Source of the DNA: Streptomyces sennicomposti
Lineage (GTDB): Bacteria; Actinomycetota; Actinomycetes; Streptomycetales; Streptomycetaceae
Direction of reading: 5' to 3'
DNA length: 62,301 nucleotides
Assembly (NCBI RefSeq): GCF_019890635.1
Contig: NZ_JAIOAB010000043.1
Span: 1 to 62,301 of the forward strand
The position numbers were made by a program, and so were the translations under genes. Below, in pieces: positions 8,960 to 18,216 of this stretch. Position 1 is the stretch's first letter; the number at the start of each line of letters is the position of its first letter. The notes below the pieces were generated by a model. The model did no database searches and was not told the origin of the DNA. It saw only the letters and a program-made list of their open reading frames with translations.

Positions 8960-9430
8960 GCCGTCCGGGCCGTCCGGGCCGTCCGGGCCGTGCGCCGACA
9001 CGACCAGCCGGGTGCCTCCGTCCGCTTCAGTCCGGGGCCGCGCTCGAGCCGTCCGGGCTACGCCTCCGTCCGTCCGCGTGATGACCCAGCCGCCACCGCC
9101 CGCCACTGCCACTGTCACCGCCACCGCGGCTGCGGCAGCCGTACCCCCGCCCGGACATCGCGCGCGTGCCGACGGCCCGTTCCTCCCCCGGGTGGAACGG
9201 GCCGCCGGGCCTCACCCCGCGGCGGACCCTCGGACCGCGGCCGGACGACGCGGACCCCCTCCGCAGCGCGGCCGGCGCGTCTCGAACCTACGGCCGCACC
9301 GCGGACCCGCACATCCCGCACCGGGTGGAAACCGGCGCCAACCAGCGCGGTAGCCGCGCGGTTCCTGCAACTTCCGCGGTACCGCGAAAAGTTGACGCCA
9401 ATGCTCGCGCACCGGGCTTACGCTGCGGCG
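8960..9430. other. Intergenic region before the first two-component system
   Basis: It starts with four tandem CCGTCCGGG units at about 8961-8990. The middle is GC-rich with no gene. Near the end are a perfect 12-bp palindrome CGCGGTACCGCG (9375-9386), TTGACG (9392-9397) and TACGCT (9419-9424). These look like a regulated promoter for the kinase gene, although the spacing between the -35 and -10 boxes (21 nt) is long. Confidence 0.45.
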
Positions 9431-10627
9431 GTGCGGATCCACCCCCTCGCGGTCGACGGCCTGACGGCCCTGGTGCCGCTGGCCGTCGCGTGCCTGATCG
9501 GCGCGGAGGCCGGCCGGGAGTGGCACCCGCTCGACACGTACGCCTGGGCGCTCGTCGCCCTGACCAATCTGTCGCTCGCCCTCAGCACCCGCGCCCCGGT
9601 CGCCGTCTTCCTCTGCGTCCACCTCAGCTGGAGCCTCTACGTCGCCCTCGGCAACTGGCCCGTGGTCAACGCCCCGGCCGCCATGGTCGCCCTCTACATG
9701 GTGGCCACCACGAGGCCCGCCCGGACCACCGCGTGGTGCGCGGCCGTGATGGGCGGGGTGTGGATCTACGCCGGGGTGTACAGCCGTTCCGACATGCTGG
9801 CCTCGATCGTCGGCCAGGCGATCGGCTACCCGCTGGCCCTGTGGTGGTTCGGCCACCTGGCCCGCCGCAGCGCCGAGCTGACCGTACGGCTCCGCGCCGA
9901 ACAGGCCGAACGGGCGCGGCGCGAGGTCGCCGAGGAACGGGTGCGGATCGCGCGCGAACTGCACGACGTGGTCGCCCACCACATGGCCGTCATCAACGTC
10001 CAGGTGGGCCTCGCCCGGTTCGTCTTCGACTCCGACGCGCCCACCGCGCGCGCCGCCCTCACCACCATCGGCACCGCGAGCGGCGAGGCGCTGGCCGAAC
10101 TGCGCCGCATGCTCGGGCTGCTGCGCGCTGACGGCGTGGACGGCACGCCGGAGGACGGCGCCGCCACCGAACCGGCGCCCGGCCTCGACCGGCTGGAGGA
10201 GATGGTCGAACGGGTCCGGTCCGGCGGCGTCCCGGTCGACCTGCGCCTGCGCGGCGAGCCGCGCCCGCTGCCGTCCGGGGTGCAGCTGTGCGTCTACCGG
10301 GTCGTCCAGGAGGCGCTGACCAACGTCCTCAAGCACGCCCCCGGCAGCAGCGCCGCCGTGGAACTCGTCTACGGCGCCGGCGAGGTACAGGTGTCGGTCA
10401 CCGACGACGGCAGCGGCCGGGACGGCGGCCGGGAGCGCGGGAAGGGGGTGGATCCGGACAGAATGCGGCGGCACGGCGGCCACGGGTTGATCGGCATGCG
10501 CGAGCGCGCCAAGCTCTACGGCGGGACGATCGTCGTCGGCCCGCGGCGCGAGGGGGGATTCGGCGTGCGACTGACCCTTCCGACGTCGGAACAGGGCGCA
10601 CGCCGGGGAGACGCCGTCACGGAATGA
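9431..10627 (+). CDS. NarL-type sensor histidine kinase
   Basis: A membrane histidine kinase of about 398 residues. Four to five N-terminal helices form an input domain with no large sensory loop. The dimerisation/phosphoacceptor motif is ERVRIARELHDVVAHHMAVINVQ, with the His of ELHD as phosphate acceptor. The HATPase has VVQEALTNVLKHAP and a glycine-rich HGGHGLIGMRERA lid. GTG 9431 was chosen because TACGCT ends 6 nt before it, as in other leaderless genes here; ATG 9401 is the alternative and adds 10 residues. The stop overlaps the regulator ATG (ATGA). Confidence 0.88.
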   Translation: MRIHPLAVDGLTALVPLAVACLIGAEAGREWHPLDTYAWALVALTNLSLALSTRAPVAVFLCVHLSWSLYVALGNWPVVNAPAAMVALYMVATTRPARTTAWCAAVMGGVWIYAGVYSRSDMLASIVGQAIGYPLALWWFGHLARRSAELTVRLRAEQAERARREVAEERVRIARELHDVVAHHMAVINVQVGLARFVFDSDAPTARAALTTIGTASGEALAELRRMLGLLRADGVDGTPEDGAATEPAPGLDRLEEMVERVRSGGVPVDLRLRGEPRPLPSGVQLCVYRVVQEALTNVLKHAPGSSAAVELVYGAGEVQVSVTDDGSGRDGGRERGKGVDPDRMRRHGGHGLIGMRERAKLYGGTIVVGPRREGGFGVRLTLPTSEQGARRGDAVTE

Positions 10628-11301
10628 TCAGAGTGCTGGTGGTGGACGACCAGTTCCTCGTCCGCAGCGGACTGGTCGCGCTGCTGCGCGCCGCCCCCGG
10701 CATGGAGGTCGTCGGCGAGGCCGCGGACGGGGCGGAGGCGGTCGCGCTGGCCGCGAAGACCCGGCCGGACGTCATCCTCATGGACATCCGCATGCCCGGC
10801 ATGACCGGCATCGAGGCGACCCGGCGCATCCTCGCCGACGCGGCGGACCCCGCGCCCCGCATCCTGATCCTCACCACCTTCGACCTCGACGAGTACGTCT
10901 ACGGCGCGCTGCGCGCCGGGGCCGCCGGGTTCCTGCTCAAGGACGCGGGACCCGAACGGCTGCTGGCCGCGGTGACCGCCGTGCACGGCGGCGACTCGCT
11001 GTTCGCGCCGGTGGTCACCCGGCGGCTGGTGGAGGCGTTCACGGAACGCGCGGACACCCCGCCGGCGCCCGCGGATCCCCCGGCCGACCTGCGCGCCCTG
11101 ACCGGCCGCGAGGTCGAGGTGCTGCGGCTGGTCGCCCGGGGCCTGACCAACGCCGAGGCCGCCGACCGCCTCTTCATCAGCGAGGCCACCGTCAAGACCC
11201 ACCTCAACCGCACGATGACCAAACTCAACCTGGCCAGCCGCGCGCAGGCGGTGGTAGTGGCGTACGAGTCGGGGCTGGTGCGTCCGGGCGTCGACGGCTG
11301 A
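10624..11301 (+). CDS. LuxR/NarL-family response regulator
   Basis: A 225-residue regulator. The receiver domain covers about 1-120, with acidic pocket VVDDQ and phosphoacceptor Asp in VILMDIRMPG. The LuxR-type HTH begins at about 158 (LTGREVEVLRLVARGLTNAEAADRLFISEATVKTHLNRTMTKL). It is coupled to the kinase by a 4-nt overlap. Its targets are unknown; the palindrome CGCGGTACCGCG upstream of the kinase is the nearest candidate site. Confidence 0.92.
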   Translation: MIRVLVVDDQFLVRSGLVALLRAAPGMEVVGEAADGAEAVALAAKTRPDVILMDIRMPGMTGIEATRRILADAADPAPRILILTTFDLDEYVYGALRAGAAGFLLKDAGPERLLAAVTAVHGGDSLFAPVVTRRLVEAFTERADTPPAPADPPADLRALTGREVEVLRLVARGLTNAEAADRLFISEATVKTHLNRTMTKLNLASRAQAVVVAYESGLVRPGVDG

Positions 11302-11606
11302 GGGGGCGAGGCGGAGCGGGACCGGGCGGGCGGGGCGGCAGCGGGGGCGGCCGGGGTCGGGTGGCGGCCGGTGCGGATGGGTTGCCGGGTCGGCGGGGCC
11401 GGGCGGCCGCCGGGGGCCCGGTGGCGGCTGGGGCCGACGGGGTTCCGGGTCGGCCGGGGCCTACCGGGTGGCCGGGAAGGCGGGGGCCGCCGGGAGCTGT
11501 GTGACTGCCGGGGACGGCGGGGTGCGGCGGGGTGTCGGGGGCGGCCGGGAACGATCGGGCGACGGGGAAGGGTATTCCGGGCCGTCACTGGGTAGTGTCG
11601 GCTGAC
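11302..11606. other. G-rich intergenic region
   Basis: About 300 bases of degenerate GGCGGCCGGG-type repeats with no gene. TAGTGT at 11593-11598 lies 8 nt before the ATG of the next gene and is its likely -10 box. Confidence 0.5.
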
Positions 11607-12839
11607 ATGGAGCACGAGGTGTTCGTTCCGGTTCCCGTCCCACGGCTGCGGGCGGTGCTCGCCGACCCCGACCGGGTCGCCCGGGCGGTGCCCGGGTTCC
11701 AGCAGGACGCGGGCGCCGAACCCGTCGCCGGCCGCCTGAAGCTGCGGATCGGCGGCACCTCCATCACCTACCGGGGCGCGCTGCGCGTCCAGGCCCGCGA
11801 CGACGGCTCGTACGCCGTCGAGGGCGAGGCGGCCGAGTCGCGCGGCACCGGCTCGGTGAAACTCGCGCTCACCCTGCGCCCGGGCGAGGCCGACGGCGGC
11901 ACGGCGCTCACCGTCGAGGGCGCCGCCTCGGGCGACGGCCGGATCGCCGAGCTGGACCCGGAGGCGGTGCGGACCGCGGCCGTACGACTGCTGGAACGGT
12001 TCGCGGAGAACCTGGCGGCGGAACCGGGGGACGCGGCGGAACCGGGGGCGGGGGCCGATGCGGCGCCGGAACCGGAGACCGCGGAGGAACTCGCCACCGA
12101 GGACTTCGCGCCCCTCGCCACCGGCGACTTCGAGGCCGCGCCGGACGCGGACGACGCCCCCGTACCGCCCCCGGCCCGACCCGCCGACCAGGCCGCACCC
12201 GCCGACCAGGCCTCCGCCGAGCCCTCGCCCCACCCCGCGGCCGAGGACTCCCCGGCCCGACCCGCCGCCGACGGCTCCGCTGCCGACGGGGCCGCTGCCG
12301 AGCCCGGTTCCGGTTCCGACGGGTCCCCGGCCGGGCCCGCCTCCGCCGACTCGCCCGCGTCCGCCGAGCGCCCCGCCGACCCGGCCGCACCCGCCGACTC
12401 GCCCGCGTCCGCCGAGCACTCCGCCGATCCCGCTGCCCCCTCCGGGCGCGCCTCCGTCTTCGACACCGAGATCCCGCCGTCCTCCCTCGACCCGTCCGCC
12501 GACGACGAGTCGGACGAGTACGACGAGTACGGGACGTACGACGCGGACGAGCAGGCGGACGACGCGGACGCCGGGACGGACGGCGTGGCCGGGGTCACCG
12601 GCCCCGGCGGCTTCGGCGAGACCACCGGACCGCCCGTCGAGGCCGCGCACGCGCGCCGCACGATGATCGGGCGCAGCGCGGAGGAGGTGGACCACGCGCC
12701 GCCGCGCGGCCGGTACGCCCCCGTGCCCGCCCCGCTCACCGTCTCGGCCGGCTCCGCCCTGCGCTGGGCGGCCCCCGCCGCGGCGCTCGCGGTGGCCGGG
12801 GCGATCGTGGTGGGCCGGGCGTTGCGCCGCCGCCGCTGA
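11607..12839 (+). CDS. SRPBCC (CoxG-like) protein with long disordered linker and C-terminal membrane anchor
   Basis: 410 residues in three parts. Residues 1-135 resemble the SRPBCC/CoxG fold (MEHEVFVPVPVPRLRAVLADPDRVARAVPGF, typical of CO dehydrogenase subunit G relatives). About 135-360 are Ala/Pro/Asp/Glu-rich and disordered. Near the end, AAPAAALAVAGAIVVGRALRRRR is one membrane helix with a basic stop-transfer tail. No carbon monoxide dehydrogenase genes are nearby, so a CO role is doubtful; it may bind a lipid or hydrophobic ligand at the membrane. The start is set by TAGTGT at 11593-11598; there is no clear Shine-Dalgarno. Confidence 0.75.
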   Translation: MEHEVFVPVPVPRLRAVLADPDRVARAVPGFQQDAGAEPVAGRLKLRIGGTSITYRGALRVQARDDGSYAVEGEAAESRGTGSVKLALTLRPGEADGGTALTVEGAASGDGRIAELDPEAVRTAAVRLLERFAENLAAEPGDAAEPGAGADAAPEPETAEELATEDFAPLATGDFEAAPDADDAPVPPPARPADQAAPADQASAEPSPHPAAEDSPARPAADGSAADGAAAEPGSGSDGSPAGPASADSPASAERPADPAAPADSPASAEHSADPAAPSGRASVFDTEIPPSSLDPSADDESDEYDEYGTYDADEQADDADAGTDGVAGVTGPGGFGETTGPPVEAAHARRTMIGRSAEEVDHAPPRGRYAPVPAPLTVSAGSALRWAAPAAALAVAGAIVVGRALRRRR

Positions 12840-12932
12840 GGCACGCCGCCGGACCCGGCGGAGCCGTCGCCGGTCCGCCGGCCGGGACCGGCGCGGGGAA
12901 CGGCCCCGCGATCGGCCAAGTAGCCTCGTGCC

Positions 12933-13721
12933 GTGAGTAACGAAGACATCACGCTGACCGCGGGCGACGCGGAAGCGACCGTTCAGCCGGGCAACGGCGG
13001 CCGCGTCGGCGGACTGAGGGTGGGCGGTCTCGAGCTGCTGCGCCAGGGCGACAAGTTCGGCTGCTTCCCGATGGTCCCCTGGTGCGGCCGGATCCGGAAC
13101 GGCGAGTTCCGCGACGGCGCCACCGTCCACCGGATGCCGCTCAACTCCCCGCCGCACGCCATCCACGGCACCGCGCGCGACGGCGCCTGGAGCACGGCGC
13201 GCGTCTCGGCGGACGAGGCGGTGATCACGTACGACCTCGTCGAGCCCTGGCCCTATCCCGGCCGCATCACCCAGGTCGTCGCGCTGACCGAGGACTCGCT
13301 GACGCTGACGATGTCGGTGGAGACGTACGCGTCCTCCTTCCCGGCGCAGATCGGCTGGCACCCGTGGTTCCACCGGAACCTGGCCGGCACCGACGTCCGG
13401 CTGGACTTCCGGCCCGGCTGGCAGGAGGAGCGCGGCGACGACCACCTGCCCACCGGCCGCCGGATCGACCCGAAGCCCGGTCCGTGGGACGACTGCTTCG
13501 GGATGCCGGACGGCGTCGAGGTCACCCTCGACTGGCCGGGGCTGCTGGAGCTGACGGTGAGCAGCCCGGAGAAGTGGGTCGTCGTCTACGACGAGCAGGA
13601 GGCCGCCGTGTGCGTGGAACCGCAGACCGGTCCGCCCAACGGGCTGAACACCCATCCGCGCCTGGTCACGCCGCTGGAGCCGCTGGAGGCCACGACCACC
13701 TGGTCCTGGCGCCGCGCTTAA
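12933..13721 (+). CDS. Aldose 1-epimerase (galactose mutarotase-like)
   Basis: A 262-residue member of the galactose mutarotase family, which interconverts alpha and beta anomers of hexoses. Family residues are visible: WCGRIRNGEF near 50, PPHAIHG with the catalytic His near 72, GWHPWFHR near 142 with the second His, and EPQTGPPNG near 230 with the catalytic Glu. The GTG start follows TAGCCT by exactly 6 nt, suggesting a leaderless transcript. Its TAA stop is embedded in the -10 box of pyrE. Confidence 0.88.
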   Translation: MSNEDITLTAGDAEATVQPGNGGRVGGLRVGGLELLRQGDKFGCFPMVPWCGRIRNGEFRDGATVHRMPLNSPPHAIHGTARDGAWSTARVSADEAVITYDLVEPWPYPGRITQVVALTEDSLTLTMSVETYASSFPAQIGWHPWFHRNLAGTDVRLDFRPGWQEERGDDHLPTGRRIDPKPGPWDDCFGMPDGVEVTLDWPGLLELTVSSPEKWVVVYDEQEAAVCVEPQTGPPNGLNTHPRLVTPLEPLEATTTWSWRRA

Positions 13722-13724
13722 GCT
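13719..13724 (+). promoter_or_regulatory. -10 box of pyrE overlapping the upstream stop codon
   Basis: TAAGCT at 13719-13724 lies 7 nt before ATG 13732, and its first three bases are the stop codon of the epimerase gene. No ribosome binding site is present, so pyrE is predicted to have a leaderless transcript as well as any read-through. Confidence 0.5.
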
Positions 13725-13731
13725 GGCTGCC

Positions 13732-14280
13732 ATGAGCGACGTTCGCGGCGAGCTGCTGCAGCAGATCAAGGACAAGGCCGTGGTGCACGGCAAGGTGACC
13801 CTGTCGTCGGGTCTGGAAGCCGACTACTACGTGGACCTGCGCCGGGTCACGCTGGACGGCGAGGCGGCCCCGCTGGTCGGCCAGGTGCTGCTCGACCTGA
13901 CCGCCGAGTTCGAGTTCGACGCGGTCGGCGGGCTGACCATGGGCGCCGACCCGGTCGCGGCGTCGATGCTGCACGCCGCCGCCGCGCGCGGGCGGCGGCT
14001 GGACGCCTTCGTGGTGCGCAAGGCCGCCAAGGCGCACGGCATGCAGCGGCGCGTGGAGGGCCCGGAGATCAGGGGCCGCCGGGTGCTGGTCGTGGAGGAC
14101 ACGTCCACCACCGGCGGTTCGCCGCTCACCGCGGTCGAGGCGGTGCGGGAGGCGGGCGCCGAGGTGGTCGCGGTCGCCACGATCGTGGACCGGGCCACCG
14201 GCGCGGCCGAGAAGATCCGCGAGGGCGCCGGGGTGCCGTACGTGTTCGCGTTCTCGAAGGACGAGCTGGGCCTGGACTGA
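13732..14280 (+). CDS. pyrE: Orotate phosphoribosyltransferase
   Basis: A 182-residue type I phosphoribosyltransferase. It transfers phosphoribose from PRPP to orotate to give OMP in pyrimidine synthesis. The PRPP loop is VLVVEDTSTTGGSPLTAVEAVREAG (about 120-144). KVTLSSGLEADYYVDLRR near 20-37 and the flexible-loop lysines in VRKAAKAHGMQRRVEGP (about 98-114) match the family. It lies upstream of fba, as in other Streptomyces, and stands apart from other pyr genes. Confidence 0.93.
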   Translation: MSDVRGELLQQIKDKAVVHGKVTLSSGLEADYYVDLRRVTLDGEAAPLVGQVLLDLTAEFEFDAVGGLTMGADPVAASMLHAAAARGRRLDAFVVRKAAKAHGMQRRVEGPEIRGRRVLVVEDTSTTGGSPLTAVEAVREAGAEVVAVATIVDRATGAAEKIREGAGVPYVFAFSKDELGLD

Positions 14281-14629
14281 GCCGCCGGGCGATCCCGGTT
14301 CGGCGGCCCCGGTTCGGACGACCCCGGTTCGCGCGACCCCGGTTCGGACGGGCCGCGGGGGGGGCGAGGGGCGGTGCGGGGCGCGCGGAGTGGCGCGCGG
14401 GGCGCGAGGCGCAGGGGGTGCGCCGGGCGCGTGCGCTGCGCCGTCCGCGCCCTGTCGTCCACAGGCGGCGCGCGTCCCGTCGTCCACAGCCGACCCGTTA
14501 TCCACAGGCTGGACGGGGTGTCCGTGGGGAGGGGCGTTGTCTGCGAAGATGGGGCCGACGATGACGTCACTCCCTAGGTCAGGGCCGTAAGCACGCAGAA
14601 CGCACCCCGCACATACAAGGAGCGGACAG
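14281..14629. other. Intergenic region between pyrE and fba
   Basis: It starts with a repeat of CCCCGGTTCG[C/G]ACGA-like units (about 14296-14347), then GC-rich sequence, then three DnaA-box-like 9-mers (14455-14506), and finally the fba leader with the palindrome TGACGTCA near 14563. There is no gene. Confidence 0.55.
14455..14506 (+). other. Cluster of three DnaA-box-like sequences
   Basis: TCGTCCACA at 14455-14463, TCGTCCACA at 14480-14488 and TTATCCACA at 14498-14506 all lie on the same strand. The third is the classical E. coli DnaA box; the others fit the G/C-shifted Streptomyces form with one deviation. No dnaA, dnaN or AT-rich unwinding region is nearby, so this is not oriC. Confidence 0.55.
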
Positions 14630-15661
<1,032 letters not shown>

Positions 15662-15674
15662 GCGTGCGTTCGGC

Positions 15675-15702
15675 GGACCCGGCGCCTTCGGGCGCCGGGT
15701 CC
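15675..15702 (+). terminator. Strong terminator of fba
   Basis: GGACCCGGCGCC (15675-15686) and GGCGCCGGGTCC (15691-15702) form a perfect 12-bp stem closed by a TTCG tetraloop, followed by GTCGTGTTT. Confidence 0.9.
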
Positions 15703-15727
15703 GTCGTGTTTCCGGGGCGCCGGGCTC

Positions 15728-15800
15728 GTCGCGCTTCTGTGCGTGTGTCTCGTCGCGCTCCTGTGGGTGTGTCGCGTCGCGCTCCTGTGGGGGCGTCGAG
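15728..15800. repeat. 24-bp tandem repeat, about three copies
   Basis: Copies begin at about 15728, 15752 and 15776 with GTCGCGCT[T/C]CTGTG[C/G]GTGTG. It lies between the fba terminator and the exporter gene, with no coding role visible. Confidence 0.65.
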
Positions 15801-15856
15801 GGCCGGCCGGGGCGCTTCCGGATGCCCGGGGGCGGCCGGCGGGGGAGGATCGCCGC

Positions 15857-17344
15857 ATGGCCGTCCCCGCCCCCGTTCCCGCACAGCGAGCGCCCGACGT
15901 GAGGATCGCGAGCCCGGCCGGCAGGTGGCTCCTGTTCACCACCGTGCTCGGCTCCAGCATGGTCCTGCTGGACTCGACCGTCGTGAACGTCGCCCTGCCG
16001 CGCATCGGCCGCGACCTCGACACCGATCTGGCGGCCCTCCAGTGGACCGTCAACGCCTACATGCTGACCCTGGCCGCGCTCATCCTGCTCGGCGGCTCGC
16101 TGGGCGACACCTACGGCCGCCGCAAGGTCTTCGTGATCGGCGTGGTGTGGTTCGCGGCGGCCTCCCTGCTGTGCGGCCTGGCCCCCGGCACCGGCGTGCT
16201 GATCTTCGCCCGCGCGCTCCAGGGCGTCGGCGGGGCGCTGCTCACCCCCGGCTCGCTGGCGCTGATCCAGGCCTCCTTCCACCCGGACGACCGGGCGCGG
16301 GCGGTCGGCCTGTGGTCGGGGTTCGGCGGCATCGGGGCGGCCGTCGGCCCCTTCCTCGGCGGCTGGCTCGTGGACGGTCCCGGCTGGCGCTGGGTGTTCC
16401 TGATCAACGTCCCGCTGGCGCTGCTGTGCGTGCCGGTGGCCCTGCGGCACGTCCCCGAGTCCTCGGCCGGGCGCGCGCACGGCCGCTTCGACGTCGCGGG
16501 GGCGGTGCTGGGCGCGGTGGCGCTCGCGCTGGTGACGTACGCGCTCATCGAGGCGCGCGGGGGCTCGCCCGCGGTGGTGGTCGCGGGGCTCGCCGGGGTG
16601 GCGGCGGGCTTCGTCTTCTGGCGGGTGGAGAAACGGCGGCCGGACCCGATGCTGCCGCCGGACATCTTCGCCTCCCGCCAGTTCACGGCGGTCAACCTGG
16701 TCACCCTGTGCGTGTACGCGGCGTTCGGCGGCTTCTTCTTCCTGACCGCGCTCCAGTTGCAGGTGGTGGCGGGGTACTCGCCGCTGCGGGCGGGGACCGC
16801 GCTGCTGCCGACGACGGTGCTGATGCTCTTGTTCTCGGCGCGCTCGGGGGCGCTCGCCGACCGGATCGGGCCGCGGGCGCCGCTGACCGTGGGGCCGTTG
16901 CTGTGCGCGGTGGCGATGCTGTTGATGCTGCGGGTGGGGAAGGACGCGGGGTACGTCGCGGATGTGCTGCCGGCGCTGCTGGTCATGGGGGCGGGGATGG
17001 TGACGCTGGTGGCTCCGCTGACCGCGACGGTGCTGGCGTCCGTGTCCGCCTCGCGGGCGGGGCTGGCCAGCGGGATCAACAATGCCGCCGCCCGTGCGGC
17101 GGGATTGATCGCGGTGGCCGCGTTGCCGTTGCTGGCGGGGATGGGGGCGGAGGCGTATCGGTCGGCGACCGCGTTCGACGCGGCGTTTCGGCGGGCGATG
17201 CCGATCTGTGCGGGGGTGCTGGTGGTGGGGGCGGTGGTGGCCTGGGCGACGGTTCGGCGCCCGGCGCCGGGGTGCCGTCAGCCGGAGTGCCGTACGCACG
17301 GGTCGGTGACGTGTCCTCCGCTGGAGGTGGGGCGGGGGCGGTGA
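15857..17344 (+). CDS. MFS transporter, DHA2 (EmrB/QacA) 14-TM drug exporter family
   Basis: A 495-residue proton-coupled exporter. Motif D1 VVNVALPRIGRDL and motif A GGSLGDTYGRRKVF (about 75-88) are present. Motif C-like GFGGIGAAVGPFLGGWL lies near 160, followed by WRWVFLINVP. Fourteen hydrophobic segments can be counted. ATG 15857 has GGGGGAGG about 8 nt upstream. The last 30 or so residues are polar, and codon usage near the 3' end (about 16800-17344) is less C-biased at third positions than in the front half. The substrate is unknown and there is no adjacent TetR or MarR regulator. Confidence 0.88.
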   Translation: MAVPAPVPAQRAPDVRIASPAGRWLLFTTVLGSSMVLLDSTVVNVALPRIGRDLDTDLAALQWTVNAYMLTLAALILLGGSLGDTYGRRKVFVIGVVWFAAASLLCGLAPGTGVLIFARALQGVGGALLTPGSLALIQASFHPDDRARAVGLWSGFGGIGAAVGPFLGGWLVDGPGWRWVFLINVPLALLCVPVALRHVPESSAGRAHGRFDVAGAVLGAVALALVTYALIEARGGSPAVVVAGLAGVAAGFVFWRVEKRRPDPMLPPDIFASRQFTAVNLVTLCVYAAFGGFFFLTALQLQVVAGYSPLRAGTALLPTTVLMLLFSARSGALADRIGPRAPLTVGPLLCAVAMLLMLRVGKDAGYVADVLPALLVMGAGMVTLVAPLTATVLASVSASRAGLASGINNAAARAAGLIAVAALPLLAGMGAEAYRSATAFDAAFRRAMPICAGVLVVGAVVAWATVRRPAPGCRQPECRTHGSVTCPPLEVGRGR

Positions 17345-17360
17345 GGGGGGTGGGGTGGTG

Positions 17361-17553
17361 TTTTCGCCCCCGCCGCCCCTTCCCGTTCCCGTCCCCTGGG
17401 GGCTGCGCCCCCAGACCCGCGTATCGGCCTGGACGGCCTCGTCCTCAAGCGCCGGACGGGCTGGATGGGGGCGGGGCGGGGGGTGGGTAGAGCTGCCGCC
17501 CCCGGACCCGGGTATCGGCCTGGACGGCCTCGTCCTCAAGCGCCGGACGGGCT
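17361..17553. repeat. Streptomyces interspersed intergenic repeats, two tandem copies plus a flanking element
   Basis: TTTTCGCCCCCGCCGCCCCT (17361-17380) and CCCGTTCCC are followed by the hairpin CTGGGGGC-TGC-GCCCCCAG (17396-17414). Two copies of a 49-bp unit beginning GACCC[G]CGTATCGGCC and ending GCGCCGGACGGGCT follow at 17414-17462 and 17505-17553, differing at one base. The CTCGTCCTCAAGCGCCGGACGGGCT core is a sequence I recognise as very common between Streptomyces genes. An inverted relative of the first part is at 62169-62203. Confidence 0.75.
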
Positions 17554-17611
17554 ATTGATGGCGGCCCTGGTTTTCAGGTGCCGGGCGGGCCGGGTGGGGA
17601 GTGGCCCGTGG

Positions 17612-18031
17612 TTACGGGTTCAGTTCCGCGTAGGCCTCCGCGCTGCTGTCCTTCAGGAACTCTCGGCAGCGGGTCGCCTCCTCCTTCTCCTCGATCGCGG
17701 CGGCGGCGCGGGCCAGGGCGGACAGGCAGCGCAGGAAGCCGCGGTTGGCGCGGTGGTCCCAGGGGATGGGGCCGTGGCCCTTCCAGCCGGCCCGGCGGAG
17801 CTGGTCGAGCCCGCGGTGGTAGCCGGTGCGCGCGTAGGCGTACGACTCGACGACCCGGCCGCCCTCGAAGGCGTCGTCGGCGAGCATCGCCCAGGCCAGC
17901 GAGAACGTCGGGTACTGGGCCGCGACCTCGGCCGGCGGCCGGGACTCCTCGGCCAGCAGGCGGTACGCGTCCTCGTTCTCCGGGAGGTACGTCGGCTCCG
18001 GGCCGCCGAGCAGGTTCTTGTGCGTCGTCAT
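17612..18031 (-). CDS. DUF3151 family protein
   Basis: A 139-residue soluble helical protein. It starts MTTHKNLLGGPEPTYLPEN and contains ESRPPAEVAAQYPTFSLAWAMLADDAF and GYHRGLDQLRRAGWKGHGPIPWDHRANRGFLRCLSAL. This pattern is the actinobacterial DUF3151 family, which commonly lies near fba. The helical repeat-like layout resembles a TPR fold, but the function is unknown. ATG 18031 was chosen; an upstream GTG-rich extension would overlap the promoter region of kynA. Confidence 0.85.
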   Translation of the reverse strand: MTTHKNLLGGPEPTYLPENEDAYRLLAEESRPPAEVAAQYPTFSLAWAMLADDAFEGGRVVESYAYARTGYHRGLDQLRRAGWKGHGPIPWDHRANRGFLRCLSALARAAAAIEEKEEATRCREFLKDSSAEAYAELNP

Positions 18032-18216
18032 GGCAGAAGTCTGCCACCGGCCACGGGCCACCGGCCCCGGGCCCCGGGCCGCGGGTCACAGCCCGGCGCG
18101 GGGGGACTGCCTTGCGATCTGCGGCCGGGCTGCGCAGGATGCGGGTGGGGACCGGGGCCCCCGTGCCGGCATCGGCAGGGGCGGACCGCTACCCGGAGTA
18201 CATGCAGGAGACAGCG

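Noticed and set aside
11607..12839. SRPBCC gene as CO dehydrogenase subunit G
   Set aside because: No coxM, coxS or coxL genes are nearby, and the protein has a long linker and a membrane anchor unlike a dedicated CoxG.
10899..13793. Minus-strand open frame (about 960 codons) opposite the SRPBCC and epimerase genes
   Set aside because: Shadow frame with long Gly/Arg/Val runs. The plus-strand genes have recognisable domains and leaderless promoters.
15728..15800. Possible CRISPR or operator array upstream of the MFS gene
   Set aside because: 24-bp units are adjacent with no spacers; this is a simple tandem duplication.
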